Assembly (NCBI GenBank): GCA_010094045.1
Contig: ML986631.1
Location: 25,147-56,972 of the forward strand
Length of the DNA stretch: 31,826 bases
Reading direction: 5' to 3'
Source of the DNA: Lojkania enalia
Taxonomy: Eukaryota > Ascomycota > Dothideomycetes > Pleosporales
Positions 1 to 10,578 of this stretch are shown one piece after another (the first letter of the stretch is position 1; each line of letters starts with the position of its first letter). Both the position numbers and the translations under genes were made by a program. The notes below the pieces were generated by a model. That model was not told the origin of the DNA and searched no databases. It saw only the letters and a list, made by a program, of their open reading frames with translations.

Positions 1-475
1 AAGCTTATATAGAAAGGCTCCTTTAACGCTATAGTCGCCTACTTAACAGCCTACAATATAGAAAGGAGGAGCATTCCTAACCTTCTAGAATAAACTGTCA
101 GCCTATAAGTTGCAGCTAAAATAAATTCGGATTGGTACCGGAAGGTTTCTAAGAGTTTATCTAAGGTGACCCACGATCCAATACTACCCTAATCTACCCC
201 AGTATTAATACCTCGTTCTACTACGATTGCTCCCTGATAACCCAGCAAGACTCCCGCACCTGAAAGACATACAACTCTAGGTAATTACTATAATTATAGT
301 AAACTAGGATACTTCGCAAACGAATGTATAATCTTTAGAGTATAAGAGATAGAGGTTAAATAAGAGGAGATTGAGGAAGAAGAGTTCCTGGACGCAAATA
401 AGTACCACCTAGATAGTTCTCAGGTGGGAAACGGAGACGCTTAGGAAAACTCTCTATCTTAGGCTTAAGTAAGTA
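1..475 (+). pseudogene. Gypsy-1A gag, C-terminal part with degenerate CCHC zinc knuckle
   Basis: Gag is the structural protein that packages the element RNA into cytoplasmic particles. At about 284-330 the translation reads YYNYSKLGYFANEC. This is a C-X2-C-X4-H-X4-C nucleic-acid-binding knuckle in which the first two Cys and the His have become Tyr and only the last Cys is left. TGT-to-TAT and CAC-to-TAC are the changes RIP makes. A Ser/Pro/Thr-rich linker precedes the knuckle, and a charged Glu/Lys-rich stretch with in-frame stops follows. The protein start is outside the window. The boundary with the protease region is approximate. Confidence 0.8.
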
Positions 476-3400
476 CAACTTATTAAACATTAATTTGTCG
501 TATTTGTTTAGAGGAAAGTACTTCTAAATCCCTACTATTCTATGTTTGAAAGGCGTTAGTATACAACTAAACGCCCTTGTTAATACTAGCGCCTAAGGCT
601 TCCTGTTCCTCAATTCTACGGTGGCTAGATTACTCTCCTAAGCCCTATATATGTCGATACAGCGCTTACCCTTCAAAATCACCGTTAAAGGTTTTTAGGA
701 CCGAATCCAAACCCTAGTTAATTAGTATATCTACTTATACCTGCGAATTAATAGGAGAACTATCTGAAACTACCTATTTATTATTATAGATCTAGGTACT
801 TAGGATTATATTATTGGCATTAAATGGTTACGTCGTTTTCAACTCCTGCTAGATACGGATAAGAATCGGATTATATAGCCCTCTAAGTATCCTGCTACTT
901 ATAATCCTTCACCTCCTCTTCTTATATAATTGATTTAGCCAGCACGCGATAAGGAAGTAGAGCTAGATATCTAGCGACGCGACGCTCTATAGGAAAAGAA
1001 CTAGTATTAGCAGTCCTACAGTCCGACTATCCATCGTATTAAGGGTCTACTAAGACTGCTAAAAACTATATCGGTCTCTTATAGCCTATAGTCTAAACAA
1101 GCTTGGAGCTCCCGCACGCCCGTATGAAACAAAGTCTAAACTTAATCCGAAGAAAGTCCGTTCTCCTATTATCGCTCTTATCTTAGCTAATGCTTTCTAC
1201 TTTAACATGAAGAGGAAAGAGAACGAGTTTTTCTCCACGTCTCTATACGAAATCGAGCGGCTGATCAAAGATAAGCAAGCCCCAGAGCTGGAAGACGAGG
1301 CTGAAAACGAAGTACTAGTAAATCTCTGATTGCTATCTAAATACTATAAGTATTAGGATATGTTTAGTAAAACTGCGGCTTATTAATTGCCGGAATACCA
1401 CCCTTATAATTATAAGATTGTCCTTACGGAACTCTTCCCTAATAGTTACAGCCTGTTGTATAAGCAGAACATTAAGGAGCTGGAGGCAACTAAGAAGTAT
1501 ATTATAGATAATCTACGGTATAGGTATATCGAGTAGAGTTGGAGCCCCTTTACATCTCCAATCTTTTATATCCGTAAACCTAATAGCGACCTACGTATCT
1601 ATATAGATTATTGTAAACTTAATACTCTTACCTGTAAGAATATATATCCGATACTGCGTATAGATAAACTCCTGTCTAGGCCTACTAAGGTAGTAATTTT
1701 TACTAAGTTCGACATTCGCGCGGCTTTTAATAAGATTAGAATAGACCCTAGTTCTAAGGAATATACTACCTTTCGGACTCGATACGGAACCTACAAGTGT
1801 AAAGTTCTACCTTTTAGATTGTGTAATAGCCCAGCAACTTACCAGCGCTATATAAACGACGTACTGATCGACTACCTAGATAACTTCTATATTACTTACC
1901 TGGACGACATCCTTATCTACTTAGAAGATAAGGCGACACACGCTATCCACGTTAAGAAAGTTCTTGAGAGATTATGTTAAGTAGGGTTATAAGTTGATAT
2001 TAAGAAGAGCGAATTCTATGTTACCCGAACTAAATATCTTAGCTATATCCTCTTAAACAAAGGCCTTAAGGTTAATCTAGAGAAGGTGGAAGCACTGCGC
2101 AACTAGCAGCTATCTACTACTATAACGGGTGTGAAATCCTTCTTAGGTTTTACTAGATTCTATTAACAGTTTATACCAGAATTCTCGCGTGTCGCAAAGC
2201 TAATTATCGCACTATAAAGTCTTACAACCCCTTTTATATAGACTTCGGAATGTGACATTACCTTTAAGAAATTAAAGTCAGCCCTGTTAAGCATACCTAC
2301 TCTCTACCATTTTAACCCTGCGTTAGAAACAAAAATAGAAACTAATACCTCTGATAGAGTAGTTGTAGGAGTACTGTTATAGAAATATCCCGACGGAAAA
2401 TAGTACCCTGTAGCGTTCTACAGCAAGGTTCTATCCGGTTCGGAACTAAACTAGGAGATCTATAATAAGAAACTGTTCGCAATCGTTACTGCGTTTAAGT
2501 AATAGAGGGTAGAACTTACTTCGGTAGCTACTAGAACTCTAGTATATACCGATCATCGCTCACTCGAATATTTCATAACTACGAAGGTACTTAATACTCG
2601 TTAAGTTTGTTAGACCGAGGAATTAGCTTAGTATTAGTTCCGAATCGAGTATACTCTAGGTAAGAATAATACTAGAGCAGACATCCTCAGTTATCGCGAA
2701 CAAGATATAGAAAACTTAAAAGCGGCTTAAACCGATAACCGGTCGAGAGTCCTACTTAGACCGTATTAACTTCACCCCTGAATTAATGCCGAATTAGCCT
2801 AGTCCTATATTACCTAAATAATAACTTAAGCGGCTATACTAAACGTTATTAAAGGCTAGGAGTAGGTTATATTGCTAGACTCTCTGGAGTTGATCGACGT
2901 ATTATTATAGGAAAACCGAGCCTCCTTCGCGTAGGAACGCACACTTTTACCCTGCAAGTATTAGATAGAGAATAGACTACTCCTCTATAATAATCGCTTA
3001 TATATTCTATTAGATTCAGGCCTTTGCACGCGACTTATATAAGAGGCTTATAACTAAGTATCCTCCGCACACCTAAGTGCTACTAAAACCTATTAGTTAC
3101 TATCCTAGAAGTACTACTAGAAGAGTATAGAGGCTACTTATAAACGATATATACGGAATTATATCCTATACTATAAAGCTTATCCGATATAAACCCGAAC
3201 TCTAGGTTTTATCTACTTACTTCCTATACTAAATTAACTAATATAGCACCTATATATTAACTTTAAGGATTTCCCTATAGATAAGTCCGGATATAATTAG
3301 ATTATAGTAGTAATCGATCACCTGTCCAAATAAGCGGTGTCTATCCCCTACTATTATATAATTAACGCAAGAGGAATAGCCAAATTGTTTATTTAATAGG

Positions 3401-4428
3401 TGTACCGCTTTAGCTATACGCCCGAAACTATTATTTTAGACTGAGGACCTCAGTTTATATCTAGTTTCTAGTCCGAATTCTGCTGTATCTTAGGCGTAAA
3501 GATTAAACTATCTACTGCTTATTATAAAGAGACTAACGGATAGACGGAGATTATAAACAAGTACATCGATTAGAGACTACACCCTTTTATATCCTTCTAC
3601 CAGAACAACTAGAGTTCTCTATTGCCTATAATCAACCGAGCATAAGCAACTCTGCCCTATACAACTATCGGAATGTCCCCGTATCAGATCCTATACGGAT
3701 CCGAGCCCCGTCAGAGTTGGGATTGGAAACATTCCGTTAATCCTATTACCGTAACAGACAAATTAAATTGTAAGAACGCCTTAGCTCTAGCAACTCGTAT
3801 GTATGCAGCCTAGGAAACCGCAAAGGCTAATATCGAGAAGGCTTAGAATCGTATACGATCTATTATTAACTATCACCGGCGACCAATTAATTGGTAGATT
3901 GGTAATATAGTCTACCTAAATACTAAGAACCTTACGGTCTAGAGACCGAGCCGAAAGCTATCCGATTAATAGGAGGGCCCTTTTAAAGTACTAGAATAGG
4001 TTGGAAACTCGTACCATCTACAGCTACCCCTAGAGTCGAGAATATATAATGTCTTCATACCAAACCTGCTGTATAAGAACCCCTAGGACCCTCTACTAGA
4101 GTAAGAAGCTCCGAAACCACCCGCTATCGCCATTAAAGGGGTAGAAGAGTGGGAGGTTAAGGAAATACTAGCTAGTAAGCTATATTACAAGACCCTTAAA
4201 TACCGTGTAAAATAGGTAGGATACAATCCTAACCCGGTCTGGTATAAAGCCTCAAATTTTATAGGTTTACCTTACAAGCTGAGAGCTTTTTATAATAAGT
4301 ATCCGAATTAGCCAGGACCCCTAAGAGCCCTGACTAAATAGATTAAGGTATACGAGGATGATATAGAGAATATAGATTACCTGGTAGACAACAACGTATA
4401 AGAGTTAAGTAGTAGATTTAAAAACTAA
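476..4428 (+). pseudogene. Gypsy-1A pol: protease, reverse transcriptase, RNase H, integrase, chromodomain
   Basis: This is the enzyme polyprotein that copies and integrates the element. The protease active site is at 579-593 as VNTSA, a RIP form of the family DTGA. RT is roughly 1440-2250, with the motif A Asp at 1711-1713 and an intact YLDD box at 1897-1908. RNase H is about 2270-2720. The integrase core is about 3200-3560, with Asp 3316-3318, Asp 3439-3441 and Glu 3547-3549 all kept in D-35-E spacing. The chromodomain is about 4140-4300 (EVKEIL, then KYRVK-stop-VGY, then WYKASNF) and would tether integration to modified histones. Stops are TAG/TAA/TGA at Gln, Trp or Arg positions and no frameshift is needed through most of it. 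The catalytic residues outlived the reading frame. The end is set at the TAA shortly after the chromodomain tail. Confidence 0.92.
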
Positions 4429-4445
4429 AGTACAGGCCCGAAATT

Positions 4446-4975
4446 ACTCCTCTATAGAATCCGGAGGGTCTGATAACAGGCTGTCGGATACCTCCCTAGT
4501 CCTCTCCTCCTCTACCCTCCTTCCCCTTCTTTCCCTCCAGACTCCCCCCAAACCTCCCCCACCTCGTCCTTAACCGCCTAAGAGCGCCGTAATATCAGCC
4601 TAAAGGCTAGATACTAGAGCCTTTAGGGCCGAAACCCGATAAAACAACTCAGTACCCTAGTAGAATAAAGCCACCTGGATACTGGCCGCAGGAAGGCTAT
4701 CTTTCTAACTCTTTACAACCTAGGCTATAAGTGCTAGGCTGTAAGCAGACTCCGAAACAGCCTTGAAGGCTACCTTTTTATCCTCCTTATCCCCTGCGTA
4801 TCAGGCCGCCGCCTATAGTTTAAGATAGCCCCGGAGGACTAGAAACTCCTCCTTATAGTAGGAGGGGATCTATAAGTGCGTTAGTAGCAAGTACTCTACT
4901 AGTATTAGATGCGATTCGTACAGGGTTGCACTTTTTATTTTACAAGATGTAATACTCGCATTTTTTTAATCTTAA
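4446..4975 (-). pseudogene. Antisense ORF of Gypsy-1A between pol and the 3' LTR, function unknown
   Basis: On the minus strand one frame runs about 175 codons with only TAG, TAA and TGA interruptions of the RIP type, and it ends at a TAA at about 4446-4448, some 20 bp from the end of pol (convergent). The predicted protein is Leu/Ala/Lys/Glu-rich and helical (for example EEFLVLRGYLKL, SLALIA and KALVSSL), followed by a Gly/Arg/Glu-rich tail. The same frame is preserved without indels in Gypsy-1B. No start can be fixed; an ATG may have been lost. The plus strand of this stretch also has a long RIP-interrupted frame rich in Ser and Pro, so strand choice rests on composition and is not proven. 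I recognise no domain. Extra antisense genes in the 3' region are known from some LTR retrotransposons. Confidence 0.5.
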
Positions 4976-4994
4976 AGACTGAAAGGAAAATATT

Positions 4995-5080
4995 ATACGC
5001 CGCCCGTGGGCGAGCGCGCGCGTAGCCTGAAGGTAGATAACCTAAAAGGCCTCTAAAGAGGCTCTAGGAGGCGGGCGGAG
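4995..5080. promoter_or_regulatory. GC-rich island with inverted repeats in the Gypsy-1A 3' region
   Basis: A block rich in CpG (CGCCGCCCG near 4999, then alternating GCGCGC, and GGCGGGCGG near 5070) stands out in an AT-rich window. Its ends can pair (CCGCCC with GGGCGG), and inside it GCCTC-TAAA-GAGGC at 5049-5062 forms a small hairpin. It lies just upstream of the minus-strand ORF and could be its promoter or a structured RNA part. This is inference. The B copy keeps CCGCCC and GGGCGG but has lost much of the middle. Confidence 0.4.
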
Positions 5081-5503
5081 TAGTATATTAATTAATTTTT
5101 CTACAAGGCGTCAGCGATACTTTAATAATTAACGGTTCTAGGGACGCGTAATAATACGTACGGAGCAGAAGTTATTATTTAGTTAAGGAAGCTTAGTTAA
5201 CAGCAATCTGGTAATATACTAAGGCTAGTAAACGCTTGTTGCTATACGCGACGAAATTGCAATATTAACAAACTGTTACGATGGTGGTTACCAGCCAATA
5301 TATAGGTCAATCACACTCACCGCGAAAACCTTACTTAACATTACGTTAATAAACGCATCTCTATAGGCAACCGCGCGTATTAGCTCTTACTAGTAAACAC
5401 CTCCTCGAAGAAATTTCTTTATACTGGAACCCATCTATAACAGCCCCGATTCCCTCCCGAACCAGCGTAGATAGAGACTATTAGCCTACGAGGAGAGGGG
5501 TAG
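5081..5503 (+). other. Gypsy-1A 3' untranslated region with polypurine tract
   Basis: I see no coding frame of note here. The segment aligns throughout with the same region of Gypsy-1B. Its last bases, AGGAGAGGGG at about 5491-5500, form a polypurine tract immediately before the LTR, the usual primer site for plus-strand DNA synthesis. Confidence 0.7.
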
Positions 5504-5782
5504 TATAATAATGCAAAGAAATCGTTCCACGAAAAGCTTTATATACAACCTTATCCCAAAGCTTTTTGCTTATCTTATCCTACCCCCGGTTCTACCCCTT
5601 TTCCCTTCTGTATATAGTTGCACACTCCCTTATAAGTAGCTTAGTAGTTCTTCTATATCCTTTCGTATAAGGCCTATAGGTGTTAATAGAATTTCTAGGT
5701 CCCTGAACCCCCACATACTCCTATATACCTCTAAGTAGATTCGTGCCGCATTCGGACCTATTATCTTGCCTGCGCTGTTATA
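5504..5782 (+). repeat. 3' LTR of Gypsy-1A
   Basis: About 279 bp, present three times in the window (also 14871-15149 and 24815-25092) with mainly transition differences. It starts TATAATAATG, probably TG-something before RIP, directly after the polypurine tract. It ends near the sequence CTGTTATA. The exact last base is uncertain by about 2 bp because all three copies have an AT run there. RNase H of Gypsy-2A follows at once. Confidence 0.85.
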
Positions 5783-5784
5783 TA

Positions 5785-8700
5785 ACCGTTCTATCTATTA
5801 TATTTATTTTTCGATAAATTCTTTTATTATTATAAAGTATATAAGGTTTTTATAATCTATCTAGACTTTAAATAGATATTTGGTTCCTACTAAGTATATT
5901 TACTATTCTCTTAACGTCTTAATAATTACTAGTAATTTTTTGTTATATATATTATAATTGAGTTCTTCTAGTTTTATTTTCCTTAAAAAGTAGGCTCGTA
6001 GCTTCTACTTTCTATATTTATCTTACTAACTTAGATAAGCGCCTATTACTTTATCTAAAGTATTAGTTTCCATTTAGAATTACTTCTCTAGGTCTAGTAT
6101 TCTTAGTATCGATACTAAGGTAAAGTAAGCTTTTAGTTCTTTAAAAGCTTCCTACTATACTTTCTACTACTTAAACCCTTTTTCTTTCTTAGTAACCTTT
6201 ATTAAGGGTACTACTACTCTAGAATACCTGTTTATAAATTTCCTATAAAAATTTGTAAAGTCTAAGAAGATTTAAACTTATTTAACTAAAGTAGATACTA
6301 GTTATTCTAATATCGCTTTAACCTTTTCTTATTCTATTTTACTACCGTCTCTAGATATCTAAAATCCTAAGAACTCTATTCTTATTTTATAAAACTCGCA
6401 TTTTTCTAAAGCTATAAGTAACTTATACTCTTATAGTTTTACTAATACTTTTCTAATATATTTCTTATACTCTTTTAGCGATTTATTTATATAGACTAGA
6501 ATATTATCTAGATATACCATTATAAATATATCTAAATATTTCTTTAATACGTTATATATAACTATTTAGAAAATTGCTAGTATATTTATAAGTTTAAATA
6601 GTATTACTAGATATATAAAAAGTTCTTCTCTTATTTTAAATGCTATTTTCTATTTATAACCCTTCTTAATCTAAATTTAGTAGTATTCTTCCCTTATATT
6701 AAACTTTATAAACTACTTAGCTCCTTATAACCGACTTATAAATTCTATTATCTTAAGTAATAGGTATCTATTTTTCTTAGTTATATTATTTAACTATTAG
6801 TAGTTAATATATAACCTTAATTTACCGTTTTTCTTAGATATAAATAATATTAGTAATATTATTTTACTCTAGTTTAGTTATATAAATTCTTTTACTAAAT
6901 TCTTTTAAATATACTTTTTAAGTTCTTCCCTTTATTCTTAGTTTAGATTATATATTAAACTATGTTTTAGTTTTCTCTTATCTTCTATAATAATTTTATA
7001 GTTGTACTCTTAATATTTAGATAGTCCTCTATTTTCTACTTCTTTATATAGCCCTATAAATTTACTATAATCCTTCTAGATTTCTTAAAATATATTTTCG
7101 TTCTATAGTTCCTTATATATTTTTTAAACTATAATAATATCTAGTATCTACTTTATTTTCTTAAAATATCTAACTATTATAGCTACTAATATTCTCTATA
7201 TTAACTATAGACCTGAGAGATATTTTACCCTATACTATCCTACTACTAGTTCTACTTTAGATCTACTCTATAGCCTATAAACTATCTCTTACTACTAATC
7301 TACTCTAGAATTATATTTAACTAGTTAGTTCATACCTAGTAATATATTAAATTTTCCTAGGTTTATAATATTAATACTTCTTATATTAGTATATCTTATA
7401 ATATTAAGCGCTTACTTCTTAGTTTCTTTTAGTATAATTCCTCTACTATAGTCTATTAGCTTGTTGTCTATTAGATATATTATATAAGGTACTACTTTTC
7501 CCTCTACTCTATATTATTTCTATAAACCTATTACGCCGATATAAATATATCTAAAGCTCTACTATTAAATAGTATTTTAAGCTTCTTCTCGTCGAACTCT
7601 ACTTAGAGTACTATATATAAAGGTACTGTACTAGTAACCCTTCTAATAGTTTTCCTACCCGGTTCCTTAATATAGCTATCGCCTTAGAGGCTGCTTAGTT
7701 TTTTAAATAAGATAGGAAGAACTCTACCTTCTTCTTCTCTCTTTTATATAACGGATATCTATCTATACTATACTTTGTCTATAGTTCTTAGGCGCAAGCA
7801 GCCTTTACCTATTTACTATATATCTTATACTTCTATCTTAAGAAATACTATTACTATTTAATTAGTTAATAATATTTATCTAATTCTTACTATTTAAATA
7901 CTCTAAATATATTTTAGTAGTACTAGTATTTAACTATATATTATTTTTAGTTTAAAGTTTTATATTCTTCTAAATATATATTATCTTTAGGATGTTCTTC
8001 CTTTTTAAGTATATTTACTCCCGTTATCTTACGAGCTATAAGATTAAGTTGATTTCTAATATCTTCTTATATCTCCCTTATTTTTAAGACTAGTTTCTTC
8101 AGCTTTTTAGCTTCTACGATAATTTTACTAAGCTAGTATAGATATTCTATTTTAAGGTAGAGTAGATTTCTATAAATTTAATAGTACTCGTTTTCTATAT
8201 AATCTTCTATCTTATTTTAAAATAGTAAGATTCTAGGTAATAATTACTTATCTAGTCTTAGCTATACTTCTAGCTTTATCTTTATACCCTTATTGTAATA
8301 TCTTATAGCTTTAAGTTATGGGTTAATAATATAGAGTTACCTAACCTAGGGTTGAAATAGCTAAATCGCACCCTGTAAGGATAGTAGTAATTTATCTCTC
8401 TTTTATCAACTATCTCTTTTCTAAGAGAACTGAATATACGAATATTTTAGCCCTACTACTCTATCTATTATTGCTACGCTGTAATCTATTATACTGGCCT
8501 ATTATACTTATATATTAAGCAATTATCCTAGTAATAGCTTACCTAATCTTTTTCGCAACTATTCTTATAGAGTAGTATATATTTCCCTTTTTTTACCTTT
8601 CGCCTTTTCTATAGAGTAGCTTTAGTAGATTTCCTATATATACTCGAATATTTCTTTATCTGTAATTTTTCCTGCGGATTTTACTACGGTATCTAATACG

Positions 8701-9009
8701 TTCTAACTATCTTAGAATGTTAATTTATTAAACAGTACGTTCTAATATTTTTAGGGGTATAGTCTTACTTAATAAGTTTTATTATAGATCTAATATCTCT
8801 TTTACTCTATTCTATCGAGTTTTAGTATACCTAGTAGATATTCCGTATATCTAATAACTACTACTACCCTTTTTAGCTATAGCTAATAATTACTTCTTTC
8901 TTTTATAGAATAATATATCTAGTATCTATTATCTATATAATATATCTAGTACTATATTAGTTATTAGTATTTATTAGTAGGTTATATAATTATTACTTAG
9001 GCTTCCTTC
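5785..9009 (-). pseudogene. Gypsy-2A pol: protease, RT and partial RNase H
   Basis: On the minus strand the protease spans about 7640-7300. It has an LFNSG active-site remnant (Asp to Asn) and the family's second landmark, NILLGMN. RT follows to about 6240, with the catalytic box read as YLDN at 6514-6503, the second Asp changed to Asn by a G-to-A change. RNase H (about 6240-5785) has DYKNLIYF, related to the usual DHKNLEYF, and stops at the Gypsy-1A edge. Between zinc knuckle and protease lies an unusually long linker (about 7640-9010, less the 213-bp solo LTR) with no domain I recognise. Dense TAG/TAA codons make it non-functional. Confidence 0.85.
8294..8506. mobile_element. Solo LTR, 213 bp, with 5-bp target duplication CTTAT
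   Basis: The segment starts TGTAATA and ends TATTATA, an imperfect inverted pair of LTR type with the final CA turned to TA. It is flanked by CTTAT at 8289-8293 and 8507-8511. Gypsy-2B has the uninterrupted empty site at 28251-28255 with one CTTAT, which shows this is an insertion. It is not the Gypsy-1 LTR, and no internal region of its family is seen in the window. It keeps more CA and TG than the host element around it. Orientation and family (Copia or Gypsy) are not known. Confidence 0.88.
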
Positions 9010-9941
9010 TTCTTACTTAGATATTCTTTTGTATAGTATCCTTTTTATTTATATAGAAGATACGCTCCCTCTTTAAGCCTTTCTTTCTTAAGATTACTTA
9101 TTCTTAATCGTTAGTAGTTCTTTCTCTTATCCTTTTCAACTTTTCTAAGGACTATTAGATTACCATCTTATAGTACCGTCTTACTTTCCTTTTTAGTTGG
9201 TACGAATATCTGTAGCTAAGATTATTTTTCTATTTCCCGCTTATATTAACAGTTATTAATCCTAACTACTAATTCAATTATTTCTAACAGCTCTATTAGT
9301 CTTTCTTCTCTAGCTAGATTGTCTTTAACCTTATCCTTAAGCCTTTTATAGAAGATTCCTACTAATATACTATCGTCTTATCCTAGTCTAGCGCTAAGTT
9401 TCTAAAATTCTATAGTATAATCTATTATTTTCTTAGTCTAGGTTAGCTTTAGTAACTTTCTTTATACTTTCTATTTTATATCTAATTTTCTAAAAACGTT
9501 TTAGACTTTATCTTTAAATTCTTCTTAACTCTTAAAGAGTTTGTCTATAGATTCTCTTATCTTCTTTATATTACCTCTATTCTCTAGCTAATCTGTTATA
9601 AATAGTTCGGCCTATACTAGTAGTATTTCTTCTATATTTATTATTATAGCTAAGATCTTATCCTCGTCTAGAAAGAAGGTCGTACTATTAAACCTAAAGT
9701 ACAGCTCTATTAATATAAGAAAAGGGTTAATATATTCTTTCTTACTATTAAACTTTTTTAATAAGGCTATTTTAGCTTATACTTATTATTTAGCTTTAGC
9801 TAAGTCGGCTCTAGCTGCAGCTAGCTTATATTACATCTATATAATATAAGTCTTCTATTCCTATACTTTTTATACTATAACTTCTTCTAGGGCTTACAGC
9901 TTTTAGGTTATTATAACTTAACTCTATAATGTAGTAGACAT
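9010..9941 (-). pseudogene. Gypsy-2A gag with degenerate zinc knuckle
   Basis: The start is the ATG at 9941-9939 on the minus strand (MSTT), also present in Gypsy-2B. The N-terminus is a Gln/Leu/Glu-rich helical stretch. The middle resembles the retrotransposon gag domain, with TAG at Trp/Gln positions. The C-terminal knuckle at about 9066-9018 reads YLLYK-stop-KGYYTKEY, a C-X2-C-X4-H-X4-C motif with each Cys and His turned to Tyr. About 310 codons, the usual size for gag. Confidence 0.82.
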
Positions 9942-9990
9942 CTTTAAATAGTTCTTATTTCTCTTAATATTAGGTAGTTATTATATTACG

Positions 9991-10072
9991 AACCTATATA
10001 CTACTAGTATATATAATAACCGCTGTAGCAGTTATATATATACTAGAGCCTTATTTATATTAGGTTAGTTAG
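9991..10072. repeat. About 80-bp segment at the Gypsy-2A 5' edge, inverted relative to Gypsy-2B
   Basis: The sequence from AACCTATATACTACTAG to TTAGGTTAG matches the reverse complement of 29749-29829. In both Gypsy-2 copies it begins at the same point, right after TTATATTAC of the leader, but in opposite orientation. The ends are weakly inverted (AACC and GGTT). It is probably part of the Gypsy-2 5' LTR or an insertion in it. Confidence 0.7.
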
Positions 10073-10578
10073 AGGTAGTAGCTTTAGTAAAGAGAGAGTA
10101 TTAGGGTTGCTGGTTCTTTAAATATAATAAATATATTCTTAGAAGTTTAAACATAGTAATAAAATAAATCTATAAGAATAACTATATAGAATTTAATCTA
10201 TAAAAAAGATCTATTAACTTATATAGAGAGGTCTAAAACTGCTAAGCCTAGCTTATTAAGTCTATTAGGTCTATTAGGTCTATTCTACTATACCTAATAC
10301 TTCTACTATTATTACGTATATAGGTTATACTATACTTTATTATCTAACTAATTATCTTCCTAGTTCCTACAGTCCTACTACTTACTATTTAATAGTTGGT
10401 TTATAATATACGTTAACCTATTATTACATTATTAGTCCTTATCTAAGTCGACCTGTATTATAGCTAATATTAGATTAAGCTCTAGCTATAAAGGCGGTAC
10501 CTTTTAATATTTTATATTTATAACAGTTAGGTCTTTATATTATATTCTAGTTATTTATAATTAAGTAGTAGTTATTAA
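10073..10578 (-). other. Non-coding stretch, possibly Gypsy-3 3' LTR or 3' region
   Basis: I find no coding frame. A 10-base unit TCTATTAGGT is repeated two and a half times at 10261-10285. On the minus strand a TATATAAG box lies near 10222, as expected of an LTR promoter. The position, downstream of Gypsy-3 pol and next to Gypsy-2A, suggests the 3' LTR and UTR of Gypsy-3, but no second copy is present in the window to define the edges. Confidence 0.35.

Larger units (their letters stand above)
1..5782 (+). mobile_element. Gypsy-1A: chromodomain Gypsy LTR retrotransposon, RIP-degenerated, 5' part outside window
   Basis: The order gag zinc knuckle, protease, reverse transcriptase, RNase H, integrase, chromodomain, long 3' region, purine tract and LTR is that of a Ty3/Gypsy chromovirus. 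Base 1 corresponds to base 19348 of the second copy (Gypsy-1B), so the 5' LTR and the N-terminal gag lie upstream of the window. The right edge falls directly on RNase H of Gypsy-2A, so this copy was inserted into that element. It is less mutated than Gypsy-1B at most compared positions, with more CpG, CpA and TpG left, but it still has dozens of in-frame stops. The target-site duplication cannot be tested because the left flank is missing. Confidence 0.93.
5783..9990 (-). mobile_element. Gypsy-2A: second Gypsy family, minus strand, RIP-degenerated
   Basis: The minus strand reads gag, zinc knuckle, protease, RT and part of RNase H from right to left. It is a different family from Gypsy-1 and Gypsy-3, judged by the protease, RT and RNase H sequence. 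It is cut at the left by the Gypsy-1A insertion, and its integrase and 3' LTR would lie left of the window. A solo LTR sits within it at 8294-8506. The second copy, at 26458-29836, is collinear apart from that insertion. Confidence 0.88.

Noticed and set aside
4440..4930. Plus-strand Ser/Pro-rich frame after pol as an extra gene
   Set aside because: It is open only if many TAG/TAA are ignored, as on the other strand, and its composition is low in complexity. The minus-strand frame looks more like a protein, although this is not decisive.
10073..10578. Defined Gypsy-3 LTR
   Set aside because: A TATA-like box and repeats are present, but there is no second copy and no clear TG/CA ends, so edges cannot be given.
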